A stretch of 64,000 nt of DNA from an uncultured Clostridia bacterium (GCA_947174415.1 CAMWIW010000001.1:62001-126000); one strand, 5' to 3'. Positions 8,630 through 18,714 are shown, numbered from the stretch's first letter. Made by a program: numbers and translations. Notes: a model not told the origin generated them from the letters alone.

Positions 8630-8658
8630 AGTTTATCAAACCCGCGATTGTTTGTCAA
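8630..8658 (-). promoter_or_regulatory. Promoter of the AEC transporter/GH28 pair (TTGACA-17-TAAACT)
   Basis: -35 TTGACA at 8653-8658, -10 TAAACT at 8630-8635, 17-nt spacer with TGA extension. It places the transcription start within about 7 nt of the ATG. Confidence 0.6.
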
Positions 8659-8674
8659 TTATAGTTTACCCGAA

Positions 8675-8704
8675 ACAAAAAAACCCGCTTAATCCAGCGG
8701 GTTT
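8675..8704 (-). terminator. Terminator of the zinc-ribbon gene
   Basis: Perfect AAACCCGCT / AGCGGGTTT stem with a 6-nt loop; reading leftward it is followed by a T-run. Confidence 0.85.
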
Positions 8705-8787
8705 AAATGTCTTTCACAAATAAATGCAGCCCACCTCCTCCGCAACCGAAGAATAATGAGCTAAATAAATATTTAAGTAAGTGCGCG

Positions 8788-10215
8788 TCAGCTTATAGTA
8801 ACCCTAAACTGCATATTGTTCATCGCCTGCCCCATCGCCTTACCCAATTTGGAAATTGCGCCGACTACACTAGCACCCGTGCTTATCACGGAATAATTGA
8901 TATTTTGCAGGCACGTTCCCAAAGCTTCGGTCTGGTCATATATCGCGCTCGTTATTTTGTCAGTCATTTGCACAACAGAGCGGTTTACGGCGTCAAGTCT
9001 GCTACCCAAAATTTGTGTCTGCTTGCTGATTTCAGAACGGATATCCACAAGTGCTGAGGTTAGTTCACGATGCTTCATATCTATTTCATACTGGTTAATG
9101 ATTTCGTATATGTCCCTGCCACGCCTATTTACGATAAGGTGCAAGAAGTAAGCCACGCTCTCCCAATTGTGTGCATACGAAAAAGGAATAATTTTTATAT
9201 TTTTTTCTATGTAACGGTCTACGTCTTTCATATATTCGGCAATTGCGCCATCGATTTTTCCTTTCAATTTGCGAAGTTCGGCAAGCGTACCGTCTAGCTC
9301 TTTTTTGATTGGAGCTGTTCTTTCCAGTCTGCTCTTCGCCGCATTTGCCACTTCCCACATATTGAAGGGTCTTTTTTCAGTATATTGTATTTCGGGAAAT
9401 CCCAAGCTCTTGTCAAAGTAACGCAAATTTTTAGATTCCAAATTTGCTGCGTAGGCATATCCCATCGTTATGTCGTGCAATTGCAGTTCACCTCTGTTGC
9501 CAAGAGTATTAGAATAATCCAGCAACATGCTCATTAGATAATCATCACATTTATCTCCTAATTTTTTTTGAAGATAACTGTTTATAAAGTTACCATAATT
9601 GATTAGCTTGTAGTTACTTATTGAGGATTTACTGTGTTTATCGCAAACAAAAGCATCCAAATATTTAGACGGAGTCTGAGGCTCTTCTAAGCAATACCCC
9701 ATTTTATAATAAAGAAATGACACTCCCAAATCTTTTAAGACTTTTGATTGGTTTTGTTTGAAAAGCCGATAAATATCTTGCAAGTCATACTTACCCTGAT
9801 CAATTGGGTCGCTTTTGTAATCCGCGTGCCTTTTGACAAACGCCTTCCAACTCTTTATATCCTCTTTATTTGTAGGGGATATAAAGCTTTCTTGGAAGTA
9901 TGAGCTGATAAAAGGCGCATAGTATACAAAATCCATGCGGAATCTTGCGCTTATTTCCAACTGATGTCCACGCAGTTCAGCAATTTTCGCATCCACTTTA
10001 CGACGAGCCATATCCAACGCACTAACCGGTTCAAGTATTTTGTAAAGACTGTAAAGCTCGGTTTGTACCTCTTCAGTATCTGTGGTAACAGAGGCATTGT
10101 TTTGTACGGGAGCGGGAGCGGGCGCTACGACACCGGAAACAGCACTTCCGCAGTTAGAACAAAATTTTGCATTGGGGTCAAGTTTTGTACCGCAGTTAGA
10201 GCAAAAATTCGGCAT
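8788..10215 (-). CDS. Zinc-ribbon, coiled-coil protein of unknown function
   Basis: A 475-aa protein starting at an ATG with an AAGGAG SD. The N-terminus is a zinc ribbon with cysteines at 5, 8, 19 and 22 (CSNCG...CSNCG), then an Ala/Pro/Val linker and a mainly helical body. The last ~150 residues are rich in heptad-like repeats (KIDGAIAEYMKD, ALVDIRSEISKQ, VVQMTDKITSAIYDQ) and end in a mildly hydrophobic, Gly/Met-rich tail. No enzyme motif or true membrane segment is seen. It is monocistronic with its own promoter and terminator. Function not recognised. Confidence 0.8.
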   Translation of the reverse strand: MPNFCSNCGTKLDPNAKFCSNCGSAVSGVVAPAPAPVQNNASVTTDTEEVQTELYSLYKILEPVSALDMARRKVDAKIAELRGHQLEISARFRMDFVYYAPFISSYFQESFISPTNKEDIKSWKAFVKRHADYKSDPIDQGKYDLQDIYRLFKQNQSKVLKDLGVSFLYYKMGYCLEEPQTPSKYLDAFVCDKHSKSSISNYKLINYGNFINSYLQKKLGDKCDDYLMSMLLDYSNTLGNRGELQLHDITMGYAYAANLESKNLRYFDKSLGFPEIQYTEKRPFNMWEVANAAKSRLERTAPIKKELDGTLAELRKLKGKIDGAIAEYMKDVDRYIEKNIKIIPFSYAHNWESVAYFLHLIVNRRGRDIYEIINQYEIDMKHRELTSALVDIRSEISKQTQILGSRLDAVNRSVVQMTDKITSAIYDQTEALGTCLQNINYSVISTGASVVGAISKLGKAMGQAMNNMQFRVTIS

Positions 10216-10288
10216 ATCTGACTCCTTAAAATAATATTTTGATATGCAAGAAATAATCAATAGCAAAATAACTGCATATCATAAATTT

Positions 10289-10317
10289 ATTATACCAAAA
10301 TTACAATGAAAAAGCAA
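10289..10317 (-). promoter_or_regulatory. Promoter of the zinc-ribbon gene
   Basis: -35 TTGCTT (10312-10317), -10 TATAAT (10289-10294), 17-nt spacer with TGG extension. The -35 lies inside the stem of the gdhA terminator. Confidence 0.65.
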
Positions 10318-10344
10318 GAAAAAATTTTTATCTTTTCTTGCTTT
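10311..10344 (-). terminator. gdhA terminator
   Basis: AT-rich stem AAAGCAAGAAAA / TTTTCTTGCTTT followed by T-rich sequence on the minus strand; it overlaps the next promoter. Confidence 0.65.
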
Positions 10345-10387
10345 CTATCTTTATGAAACACGCTGCAATATGCGGTTTTTTATAAAT

Positions 10388-11740
<1,353 letters not shown>

Positions 11741-11767
11741 TTAATGAATATTTTTATTACATTTTTG

Positions 11768-11796
11768 ATTATATCACAGCTTTTATTCATTTTCAA
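11768..11796 (-). promoter_or_regulatory. gdhA promoter (TTGAAA-17-TATAAT)
   Basis: -35 TTGAAA (11791-11796) and -10 TATAAT (11768-11773) with a 17-nt spacer and TGA extension. Confidence 0.75.
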
Positions 11797-11868
11797 ACGA
11801 ATAAAAGCGCATAATTATTCATAACGTCAAGGAATTACTTAACTAAGGTATAAGCAAAATTTATATAA

Positions 11869-11898
11869 CAAAAGACGGGACTTTAAGCCCCGTCTTTA
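11869..11898 (-). terminator. Terminator after the amidohydrolase operon
   Basis: AAAGACGGG / CCCGTCTTT stem around a 9-nt loop at the 3' end of the minus-strand operon. Confidence 0.65.
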
Positions 11899-11903
11899 TT
11901 TCG

Positions 11904-12809
11904 TTAAAAATAAACTTTTTGTGCCGTGTTATAAAAAATATCTTCAAGCTCTTTTCGGTCAAACGCTCCGCTTTCGACTATATAATTAACCAAGTTCCCG
12001 TAACTGTCGCGGGCAAGAGTTGACGGCATATCGCTGCCGAACATAAGTCGGTCTGCGCCTACCGTTTCCTTAGCGGCAATTAAATGCTTTACAGCCGTAG
12101 GATAGGGATAACTTTCGGGTTTTTGATTGCTCGGAAGCGAGGAAATATCGAAATAAATATTAGGTTTTTTCAGCTTTGATAGCGCTTGTTTTAAAAGACC
12201 GTTATCCGCCCTTTGCGGAGCAAGAAGATGGCAAATAACGAAAGTTACTTGCGGGTACTTTTCCACCGCCGACGCAACCGCATCCACTTGCCAACAAGGG
12301 TTGTTTGGTCTGCCTATATCGAGAACCACGGTCAACCCCTTTTCCGCGGCGTGCTTATAACAAGCGTTCATAATCTCGCCGTCAAGGTCAACGGGCGCTC
12401 GGTTAGCCATTAATCCCGAGCCGTTAGAAAGCTCAAATTTAACCGTTTTAAAACCTAAATCTTCAAAAAGATGCTTGCGGATTTCGTCAACCTTTACACA
12501 GAACGGGTCGTACGTTGCCGCGCCCGTAAACCGGTCGGGATACTTCTTTACGGCGGCGTGAGTATATTCGTTATGAAATCCCAACCAATTACCTTGTAAA
12601 AGTACAGCCTTTTCCACGCCTTGCTTATCCATAACATTTAAAAGCGCTTCCGCTGTAACGCCGGTATCGCCCATTTCGGGCGGGAACATCTGGAATATTT
12701 CGCCCGTGGAATACTGTGCTTTCCCGCCACCGACAGCCCTTAATTCACCGCGGGAGGTGAACCCTGCAATATATTGCGCGATATGCGCGTGCGCGTCGAT
12801 TATCTTCAT
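11904..12809 (-). CDS. Amidohydrolase family 2 (TIM-barrel metal-dependent hydrolase)
   Basis: A 301-aa protein of the amidohydrolase-2 superfamily (decarboxylases and hydrolases on a TIM barrel). The N-terminal metal motif is DAHAHI (residues 5-10); VICHLLAP in the middle and FGSDMP near 258 supply the remaining metal-binding His/Asp positions. The substrate cannot be read from sequence. Its start overlaps the stop of the upstream TfoX-like gene by 4 nt (ATGA), and a hypothetical membrane protein gene precedes that, so the three form one operon. Confidence 0.88.
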   Translation of the reverse strand: MKIIDAHAHIAQYIAGFTSRGELRAVGGGKAQYSTGEIFQMFPPEMGDTGVTAEALLNVMDKQGVEKAVLLQGNWLGFHNEYTHAAVKKYPDRFTGAATYDPFCVKVDEIRKHLFEDLGFKTVKFELSNGSGLMANRAPVDLDGEIMNACYKHAAEKGLTVVLDIGRPNNPCWQVDAVASAVEKYPQVTFVICHLLAPQRADNGLLKQALSKLKKPNIYFDISSLPSNQKPESYPYPTAVKHLIAAKETVGADRLMFGSDMPSTLARDSYGNLVNYIVESGAFDRKELEDIFYNTAQKVYF

Positions 12810-13129
12810 TTTTGCACCTTCTTTTTGGGTTTAGGTTCGGGGAGTTCGGCGTACGTTTTTTCAAACAGCTCGCGCAAGAACTCTCCGTCGTCTATGTTTT
12901 CGACCAAAATCAAAGGCTTTGCGCCTTCGTACGGCGGTTGATATTCGGCGTCTGGCAACAGCTTTTTTGCGCTTTCAACGGGCTTAATCAGAAGTCGGTT
13001 GTCGCAAACGTCTCCTATCAGTTTACCCTTATAATAGACGAGATACTCACCCATCATAGGGCGGAAAGTCAGTCCGTCCGCGTTAAATCGCTCCGTGATA
13101 TAACCGATAAAATCTTTACTCGTTGCCAT
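12806..13129 (-). CDS. TfoX N-terminal domain protein
   Basis: A 107-aa protein made of one TfoX_N domain (FRPMMGEYLVYYKGKLIGDVCDN...) with a Lys/Pro-rich tail. In proteobacteria TfoX activates competence, but stand-alone TfoX_N proteins in Clostridia have no established role. Overlaps both neighbours: 14 bp with the upstream membrane protein gene and 4 bp with the amidohydrolase, indicating translational coupling. Confidence 0.85.
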   Translation of the reverse strand: MATSKDFIGYITERFNADGLTFRPMMGEYLVYYKGKLIGDVCDNRLLIKPVESAKKLLPDAEYQPPYEGAKPLILVENIDDGEFLRELFEKTYAELPEPKPKKKVQK

Positions 13130-13586
13130 AACCGCTCCTTTTTACTTCTATACCAAGTTTTTCTAGTGCGTCAAGAAGTATTCCGTCCTGCAAAATCGTA
13201 CCGTCGTCGAAAACCGTTGCTGCGTTTTCGCCCTTTTTATTGACGAACTCGATTTTTGTTTTATACCCTATCGGGTGCATATAAACGCACGATATAGTTA
13301 TTGCTTTAAAAATTATATCTTTTTTGAACACTTTGACGTATTTAAACACGCCGTCTTTCAAGGAAAACTCTTCTTTGTAGAAAGTATAAAGCCCAAAAAC
13401 AGAAAAAACCATCGATACCGCGGGAATAACTTCGATAAACCAAATAAACTTTACCTTTAAATGTATTCCGAATGCGATTATAACTAAAATCATCATTAGC
13501 GCAAGCGCTATCGAAGTTACGGTAAACGCTATTGCAATTTTAAAAGTTATCGGCTTGTTTTTTATTGTGAATTCTATTTGTTCCAT
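13116..13586 (-). CDS. Hypothetical two-TM membrane protein
   Basis: A 156-aa protein with two adjacent membrane helices (about residues 15-40 and 46-66) and a ~90-residue cytoplasmic domain of alternating beta-like segments (KVFKKDIIFKAITISC, TKIEFVNKKGE). The pattern resembles small membrane proteins with a PH-like domain, but no family is recognised with confidence. It is the first gene of a three-gene operon with the TfoX_N and amidohydrolase genes. Confidence 0.7.
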   Translation of the reverse strand: MEQIEFTIKNKPITFKIAIAFTVTSIALALMMILVIIAFGIHLKVKFIWFIEVIPAVSMVFSVFGLYTFYKEEFSLKDGVFKYVKVFKKDIIFKAITISCVYMHPIGYKTKIEFVNKKGENAATVFDDGTILQDGILLDALEKLGIEVKRSGYGNE

Positions 13587-13594
13587 ACCGTGAA

Positions 13595-13624
13595 TAAAAA
13601 AATGCGCCCTTTTACGGGGCGCAT
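13595..13624 (-). terminator. tRNA-Ser terminator
   Basis: ATGCGCCC / GGGCGCAT stem downstream of tRNA-Ser on the minus strand followed by T7. Confidence 0.85.
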
Positions 13625-13629
13625 AACTT

Positions 13630-13720
13630 TGGCGCGGAGAAGAGGATTTGAACCTCCGGACGGGTATTAGCCGTCACACGATTTCCAATCGTGCGCCTTA
13701 AACCGCTCAGCCATCTCCGC
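13630..13720 (-). tRNA. tRNA-Ser (anticodon GGA)
   Basis: Class II tRNA. Acceptor GCGGAGA pairs with TCTCCGC, the anticodon arm is CACGA-TTGGAAA-TCGTG (anticodon GGA), a long variable arm is present, the T loop is TTCAAAT, and CCA is encoded. Confidence 0.95.
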
Positions 13721-13732
13721 AGTACCTAATTG

Positions 13733-13761
13733 ATTTTAAACGATTACGATTAAAAAATCAA
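13733..13761 (-). promoter_or_regulatory. tRNA-Ser promoter (TTGATT-17-TAAAAT)
   Basis: -35 TTGATT (13756-13761) and -10 TAAAAT (13733-13738), 17-nt spacer, ending 13 nt before the tRNA. Confidence 0.65.
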
Positions 13762-13792
13762 CTCATTTAATGAAAATATTATTAAATTTTAT

Positions 13793-13821
13793 TTGACAAT
13801 CGCTTTTTTTTACCTTATACT
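13793..13821 (+). promoter_or_regulatory. potABCD promoter (TTGACA-17-TATACT)
   Basis: -35 TTGACA at 13793-13798, -10 TATACT at 13816-13821, 17-nt spacer. Transcription should start near 13828, leaving a leader of ~270 nt before potA. Confidence 0.8.
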
Positions 13822-13827
13822 CAACTT

Positions 13828-14087
13828 ATGGTATAGGACTTTTCAGAGTTCACGCAAATACCCGCGCGGCGCATGCCGCATTATTGATTGAGTTAAAAGC
13901 TCAAATTTTATAAGTTGATTACTTTATAATCAAAGCCTTGAAGGGCGTTACTTGTGAAACGGTCAATAAGAGTAGTAAAAGTATTTGCTATATAGACTCT
14001 AAAAATCCAAAACACGATTACGGTTAAAGATGCGCAACTGTGCATTTTTGGTGTGAAGACGACTTTCAGGTCGTCTTTATTTTTTTG
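13828..14087 (+). ncRNA. Structured leader of the pot operon (candidate riboswitch/attenuator)
   Basis: About 260 nt between the promoter and potA without a coding frame, but dense in hairpins: GGACT/AGTTC (13836-13851) enclosed by GTAT/ATAC, GCGGC/GCCGC (13866-13879), TTGAG/CTCAA (13888-13904), TTGATTA/TAATCAA (13915-13933), CGTT/AACG (13946-13961), TAGTAAA/TTTGCTA (13973-13990), ATGCGC/GTGCAT (14030-14045), and finally a terminator. This is the layout of a cis-acting sensor that decides between termination and read-through. I compared it by eye with common riboswitch and T-box consensus elements and found no match, so the ligand is unknown. Confidence 0.6.
14056..14087 (+). terminator. Intrinsic terminator in the pot leader (attenuator)
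   Basis: Perfect AAGACGAC / GTCGTCTT stem with a TTTCAG loop and TATTTTTTT, ending only ~14 nt before the potA start and downstream of its promoter. Confidence 0.85.
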
Positions 14088-14101
14088 TCAGGAGAACCCA
14101 A

Positions 14102-15613
14102 ATGAGCAAAAGCGAAAACATTATCGAACTTATCGATGTTAAAAAGGTATTCGACGACGATACGATAGCGGTTGACAACTTTAACCTTGAAGTTAAAAAA
14201 GGCGAATTCGTAACCTTTTTAGGACCTTCGGGCTGCGGCAAAACTACCACTTTGAGAATGATTGCGGGCTTCGAACTGCCCACCTCGGGAAAAATTTTAT
14301 TGAACGGCGAGGATATCAGCCGCTTGCCGCCCAACAAACGCCCCGTTAATACGGTCTTCCAAAAGTACGCCCTCTTCCCCCACCTTAACGTGTACGAAAA
14401 TATTGCGTTCGGGCTGCGCCTTAAAAAAGTAGAAAACACATACGCCAACGACAAGGGTGATAAATACACGAAGAAAGAACGGCTCACGAAAGCGGAAATC
14501 GATAAAAAAGTAAAAAAAGCGCTTGAAATCGTTGACCTCGAAGGATTTGAGAAGCGAAGCGTTTCCACCCTTTCGGGCGGACAGCAGCAGCGAATTGCAA
14601 TTGCGCGCGCTATCGTCAACGAGCCTGAAATTCTTCTTTTGGACGAGCCTTTGGGCGCGCTCGATTTAAAGATGCGCAAGGAAATGCAAATAGAGCTTAA
14701 AAATATGCACAAGCGTTTGGGCATAACCTTTATTTACGTTACGCACGATCAGGAAGAAGCTCTTACGATGTCAGATAAAATAGTCGTTATAAACGACGGC
14801 GATATTCAGCAGACGGGAACTCCCACCGAAATTTACAACGAGCCCGTTAACACCTTCGTTGCCGATTTCATAGGCGAAAGCAACATATTTAACGGCACGG
14901 TCGTAGGCAACCTTAAAGTCAAGTTCTGCGGCGCGACGTTTGACTGCCTTGACGACTACGAGATTAATCAGCTTGTAGACGTAGTCGTTCGTCCCGAGGA
15001 TATTAAAATTTGCAAACCCGGTGAAGGACAGCTCAAAGGCAAGGTTATTTCTTCCGTTTTTAAGGGCGTGCATTACGAAATCACTGTCGTTATCGGTAAG
15101 TTCGAGATTATAATTCAAAGCACCTCAACCGCCCCCGTCGGCAGCGTGATAGGTCTCAGAATAGAGCCTGACGGTATCCACCTTATGGAAAAGGTTTATA
15201 CGGTTAACAAATACGACGGAGAAATCACCAAAAATAACACGGTCAAATTCGGAGACGGCGAATTCGAGTGCGACGTAACGCAACTTTATCCTTCCTCCCG
15301 TTTGGACGAAGAAGGTTACCTTATTACTGCAAACGGTGAAAAAGTTGACCTTACGGGCGTTGAAGTCGAAGTCGAAGTTGATACCCACGACATTCTTATG
15401 AGCGACGACAAGGACGCCGGCGGCGCACAGGGCAACATTATTTCTATGATTTACAAGGGCGACCATTACCGCTATATAGTCAGAACAGAAGAAAACGAAG
15501 AGGACTTCGTTCTTTCCTGCCCCGATACATGGAACACGGGAGACCTCGTCGGTATTATAATTCCGAAGGACAAAATTAAACTCGTCTTGAAGCCTGCGGG
15601 AGAGAATAAATAA
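14102..15613 (+). CDS. potA: Spermidine/putrescine ABC transporter ATPase PotA (elongated)
   Basis: Complete nucleotide-binding domain: Walker A GPSGCGKT (41-48), Q87 in the Q-loop, LSGGQQQR (157-164), Walker B with D181/E182, and H215. At 503 aa it is far longer than the usual 350-380. Two differences explain this: a ~20-residue charged insert (about 109-130) between Q-loop and signature, and a C-terminal regulatory region of ~270 residues with two similar TOBE-like units ([14 protein letters not shown] and [14 protein letters not shown]). AGGAG SD; 1 nt before potB. Polyamine specificity is inferred from the complete potABCD order. Confidence 0.93.
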   Translation: MSKSENIIELIDVKKVFDDDTIAVDNFNLEVKKGEFVTFLGPSGCGKTTTLRMIAGFELPTSGKILLNGEDISRLPPNKRPVNTVFQKYALFPHLNVYENIAFGLRLKKVENTYANDKGDKYTKKERLTKAEIDKKVKKALEIVDLEGFEKRSVSTLSGGQQQRIAIARAIVNEPEILLLDEPLGALDLKMRKEMQIELKNMHKRLGITFIYVTHDQEEALTMSDKIVVINDGDIQQTGTPTEIYNEPVNTFVADFIGESNIFNGTVVGNLKVKFCGATFDCLDDYEINQLVDVVVRPEDIKICKPGEGQLKGKVISSVFKGVHYEITVVIGKFEIIIQSTSTAPVGSVIGLRIEPDGIHLMEKVYTVNKYDGEITKNNTVKFGDGEFECDVTQLYPSSRLDEEGYLITANGEKVDLTGVEVEVEVDTHDILMSDDKDAGGAQGNIISMIYKGDHYRYIVRTEENEEDFVLSCPDTWNTGDLVGIIIPKDKIKLVLKPAGENK

Positions 15614-15614
15614 A

Positions 15615-16412
15615 ATGAAAGGACTGCGTTTTAACAGAAAACACCTATGTATTCCGTATGCGGTGTTTTTGATTTTATTCGTGATTGCTCCACTTATCGT
15701 TATCGTTTACTACGCGTTCACTAACGGACAAGGACACTTCACGTTCAATAATTTCGCTAATTTTTTCACAAGCACGAAAACCTTAGGCACTCTTTTGTAT
15801 AGCTTTGCTGTGGCGATAGTTACGACTGCCGTATGCCTTATAATCGCATACCCCACCGCCTACATTCTTGCAAGAAGCAAAATGAAGAAAAAGCACGTTC
15901 TGTTGCTTTTATTCATTCTTCCTATGTGGATTAACTTCACGCTGAGAATTACCGCATTGAAGGAGATTTTATCGGTTATAGAAGGCAATATTTCCGTATA
16001 TCCCTTTTTAAACTCGGTAATAGGAATGACTTACGACTTTCTGCCGTTTATGATTTTGCCTTTGTACACCTCGCTTTTAAAACTCGATAACAGCCTTTTG
16101 GAGGCGGCTTCCGATTTGGGCGCAAACAAAGCAACTGTGTTTTTAAGAGTTACCCTGCCTTTGTCCGTTCCCGGAATAGTTTCGGGCATTACGATGGTTC
16201 TTCTTCCCTCGATGACGAACTACGTCGTTCTGGATATGCTCTACAACAACACCTACATAATGGGCAGCCTGATCGGCAGCTATTTCAGCGCATACGATTG
16301 GAACAACGGCTCGCTTATATCTTTGATACTGCTTATAATTATTTTTATCGTTACGCTCGTTACTAACCGTTTCAGCGACAAAGATACTCAAAAGAAGGGG
16401 GCGATTTTATGA
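15615..16412 (+). CDS. potB: Spermidine/putrescine ABC transporter permease PotB
   Basis: A 265-aa permease with six predicted membrane helices and the cytoplasmic EAA loop LLEAASDLGANKATVFLRVTLP, which couples to PotA. It forms the channel with PotC. It starts 1 nt after potA and overlaps potC by 4 nt. Confidence 0.92.
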   Translation: MKGLRFNRKHLCIPYAVFLILFVIAPLIVIVYYAFTNGQGHFTFNNFANFFTSTKTLGTLLYSFAVAIVTTAVCLIIAYPTAYILARSKMKKKHVLLLLFILPMWINFTLRITALKEILSVIEGNISVYPFLNSVIGMTYDFLPFMILPLYTSLLKLDNSLLEAASDLGANKATVFLRVTLPLSVPGIVSGITMVLLPSMTNYVVLDMLYNNTYIMGSLIGSYFSAYDWNNGSLISLILLIIIFIVTLVTNRFSDKDTQKKGAIL

Positions 16413-17215
16413 AAAAGTATTTACGCATAATCTGGCTTGCCCTCGTCCTCTTATTTATCTATATTCCCATACTAGTTCTTGCCGTTTACAGCTTCACCGA
16501 AGCTACGGTTGTAGGCGCAAATACGGGCGGTTTTTCCTTCGAGAATTATATAAACCTTTTCAAAAACGAAGAACTGAGGAATATGATTTTAGGCACGGTT
16601 CTTCTTGCGCTTGTCTGCGCGTGCATATCTACCGTGCTTGCGACTTTCGGCGCAATCGGAACTTATTATTCAAAAAAGCTGCCTAAAACGCTTATTAATA
16701 CCGCCAATCAGATACCCGTAGTTAATGCGGATATCGTAACGGGCTTTTCACTGTGTATTCTGCTTATCGTTATGCTGCGCATAAGCAAGGACACCTATAT
16801 TCCCTTAGGTATAGGGCACGTAGTATTGACCACGCCTTTCGTTTACCTTTCCATTCTGCCCAAATTAAAGCAAATGGATAACAGCCTTTACGAGGCGGCG
16901 TTGGACCTTGGCGCAACGCCCGCGCAGGCGCTTTTCAAGGTTGTACTGCCCCAACTTATACCCGGAATACTTTCAGGCTTTATGCTCGCGGTTACTCTCT
17001 CTTTGGACGATTATTTCGTAACCACTTACACTAAGCCCTCCACTTTTGATACTATAAGTACTTACGTCGTCAACGCTACGAAAGGCAGTCAGACAGAGGT
17101 CAAAACTGCTCTTTGGGCGCTTTCAACCCTTATCTTCTTAATCGTTATCGTAGTAGTCGTAGTCATGAACGTTACGGCGGGAAGAAAAAAGGAGGCTAAG
17201 CGTGAAAAGATTTAA
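16409..17215 (+). CDS. potC: Spermidine/putrescine ABC transporter permease PotC
   Basis: A 268-aa permease with six predicted helices, the EAA loop LYEAALDLGATPAQALFKVVLP, and the C-terminal SLDDYFVTTYT element common in PotC-type permeases. It partners PotB in the membrane. Starts within the potB stop (ATGA overlap, GGGGG SD upstream) and overlaps the start of potD by 14 nt. Confidence 0.92.
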   Translation: MKKYLRIIWLALVLLFIYIPILVLAVYSFTEATVVGANTGGFSFENYINLFKNEELRNMILGTVLLALVCACISTVLATFGAIGTYYSKKLPKTLINTANQIPVVNADIVTGFSLCILLIVMLRISKDTYIPLGIGHVVLTTPFVYLSILPKLKQMDNSLYEAALDLGATPAQALFKVVLPQLIPGILSGFMLAVTLSLDDYFVTTYTKPSTFDTISTYVVNATKGSQTEVKTALWALSTLIFLIVIVVVVVMNVTAGRKKEAKREKI

Positions 17216-18710
17216 AAAGTTTTTATCGGCTGCCGCTGCCGTCGGTATGTTTGGAGCTTCTGCTTTTGCTTTTACGGGCTGTTCCGACAACGAAGAAGTT
17301 ATTACGCTCCGCGTGTGCAACTGGGAAGAATATATCGACCTCGGCGGCTGGGACGACGACGAAGCTATTGACCTTGAAAGCGAAACTATTTTAGGCGAGA
17401 ACGCTATATACGACGATTTTACCGAATGGTTCAACGACAGCGATTTCGGCTTTAAAGTCAAGGTTGAATACTCCACTTTCGGCACGAACGAGGATTTATA
17501 CAACCGTTTGAGTTTGGGGGACGTTTACGACCTCGTATGCCCATCCGACTATATGATAATGAAACTTTTAGCCGAAGATAAATTGGAGGAATATTCGGAA
17601 GAATTTGCAAACGGCGAATACTCGACAAACGTTTCGCCTTATATTGACGGAATATTTACGCAATACGGTTGGGATAAGTACGCGGCTTGTTATATGTGGG
17701 GCACGACGGGTATCGTTTATAACCCTGAAAAGATTGACGACGTTGCCGACGTATCGACTTGGAATATACTACTCAACGAAAATTACAAACGGCAAGTTAC
17801 CATAAAAGATAACGTGCGCGACGCATACTTTGCCGCTCTTGGCATTTTAAAAAGCGATTTGCTTACCGACCCGCAGTTCGACAGCAACACTTTAAGCGAT
17901 ATTATGAACGCAACGGACAGCGAAACCATTGCCGCCGCCGAAGACGTTTTAAAGCTTATTAAGGACAACGTTTATTCATTTGAAACGGACGCGGGAAAAG
18001 CCGATATGGTTACGGGCAAGGTCATTGCAAACTATCAGTGGTCGGGCGACGCGATAACAATTTTAGACGAAGCCGACAAGGACGGCACGGAGCTTTGGTA
18101 TTCCGTACCCGACGAGTGCGCAAACCTTTGGTTTGACGGCTGGGTAATGTTAAAGAGCGGAATTGACGGAAACGTGCAACGAAAGGCTGCGGCAGAGGCA
18201 TTTGTAAACTTCCTCTCCCGTCCCGACAATGCAATCAGAAATATGTATTTTATCGGCTATACATCCGCAATTGCAGGCGAAACCGTGTTCGAGTACCTTG
18301 ATTGGAACTACGGTGCGGACGACGGTGCGGATACGATAGATTACGATGTGAGTTACTTCTTCGGCTATGACGACGAATATATAATTTCCGCTGACGCAAG
18401 TTGCTTTGAACTTGAAGACGGTAACGAAATGATTATTAACCGCGGCAGACAGTTATTTGCGCAGTATCCGCCCGAAAACGTTAAAAGCCGCAGCGTGGTT
18501 ATGCGCGATTTCGGAGATAAGCTGACGGAAATAAACCAAATGTGGATAAACGTACGCTGTTTGGACGTTTTGGATATATCCCCCGTTACCGTCGGAATTA
18601 TCTGCGGTGCAGCAGGACTTGTCGTAATTGCAGGTTTACTGTACGGGTTCAGATACAAGCTGTTTATCAAGCATAAGCCCAAAAAAGGTTATCATAAAAT
18701 CGACGAATAA
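17202..18710 (+). CDS. potD: Spermidine/putrescine-binding lipoprotein PotD with C-terminal TM helix
   Basis: A 502-aa solute-binding protein. Residues 1-26 are a lipoprotein signal with lipobox FTGC (C27), so it is anchored outside the membrane. The body has the PotD/PotF pattern NWEEYIDL, YSTFGTNEDLYNRL, DLVCPSDYMIMKLL and WGTTGIVYNPEKI. Longer than the typical ~350 aa; a linker and a second hydrophobic helix (about 463-485) follow, ending in a Lys-rich tail, so the C-terminus is probably also membrane-anchored. Last gene of the operon. Confidence 0.92.
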   Translation: MKRFKKFLSAAAAVGMFGASAFAFTGCSDNEEVITLRVCNWEEYIDLGGWDDDEAIDLESETILGENAIYDDFTEWFNDSDFGFKVKVEYSTFGTNEDLYNRLSLGDVYDLVCPSDYMIMKLLAEDKLEEYSEEFANGEYSTNVSPYIDGIFTQYGWDKYAACYMWGTTGIVYNPEKIDDVADVSTWNILLNENYKRQVTIKDNVRDAYFAALGILKSDLLTDPQFDSNTLSDIMNATDSETIAAAEDVLKLIKDNVYSFETDAGKADMVTGKVIANYQWSGDAITILDEADKDGTELWYSVPDECANLWFDGWVMLKSGIDGNVQRKAAAEAFVNFLSRPDNAIRNMYFIGYTSAIAGETVFEYLDWNYGADDGADTIDYDVSYFFGYDDEYIISADASCFELEDGNEMIINRGRQLFAQYPPENVKSRSVVMRDFGDKLTEINQMWINVRCLDVLDISPVTVGIICGAAGLVVIAGLLYGFRYKLFIKHKPKKGYHKIDE

Positions 18711-18714
18711 GAAA

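Noticed and set aside
13828..14087. Identification of the pot leader as a known riboswitch (c-di-GMP, guanidine, T-box, preQ1, lysine, SAM)
   Set aside because: Only short similarities (e.g. CACGCAAA) were seen; core conserved motifs and the pairing topology of these classes are missing.
14077..14724. Minus-strand open frame of 215 codons over potA
   Set aside because: Overlaps the conserved ATPase domain in antisense; no promoter or SD.
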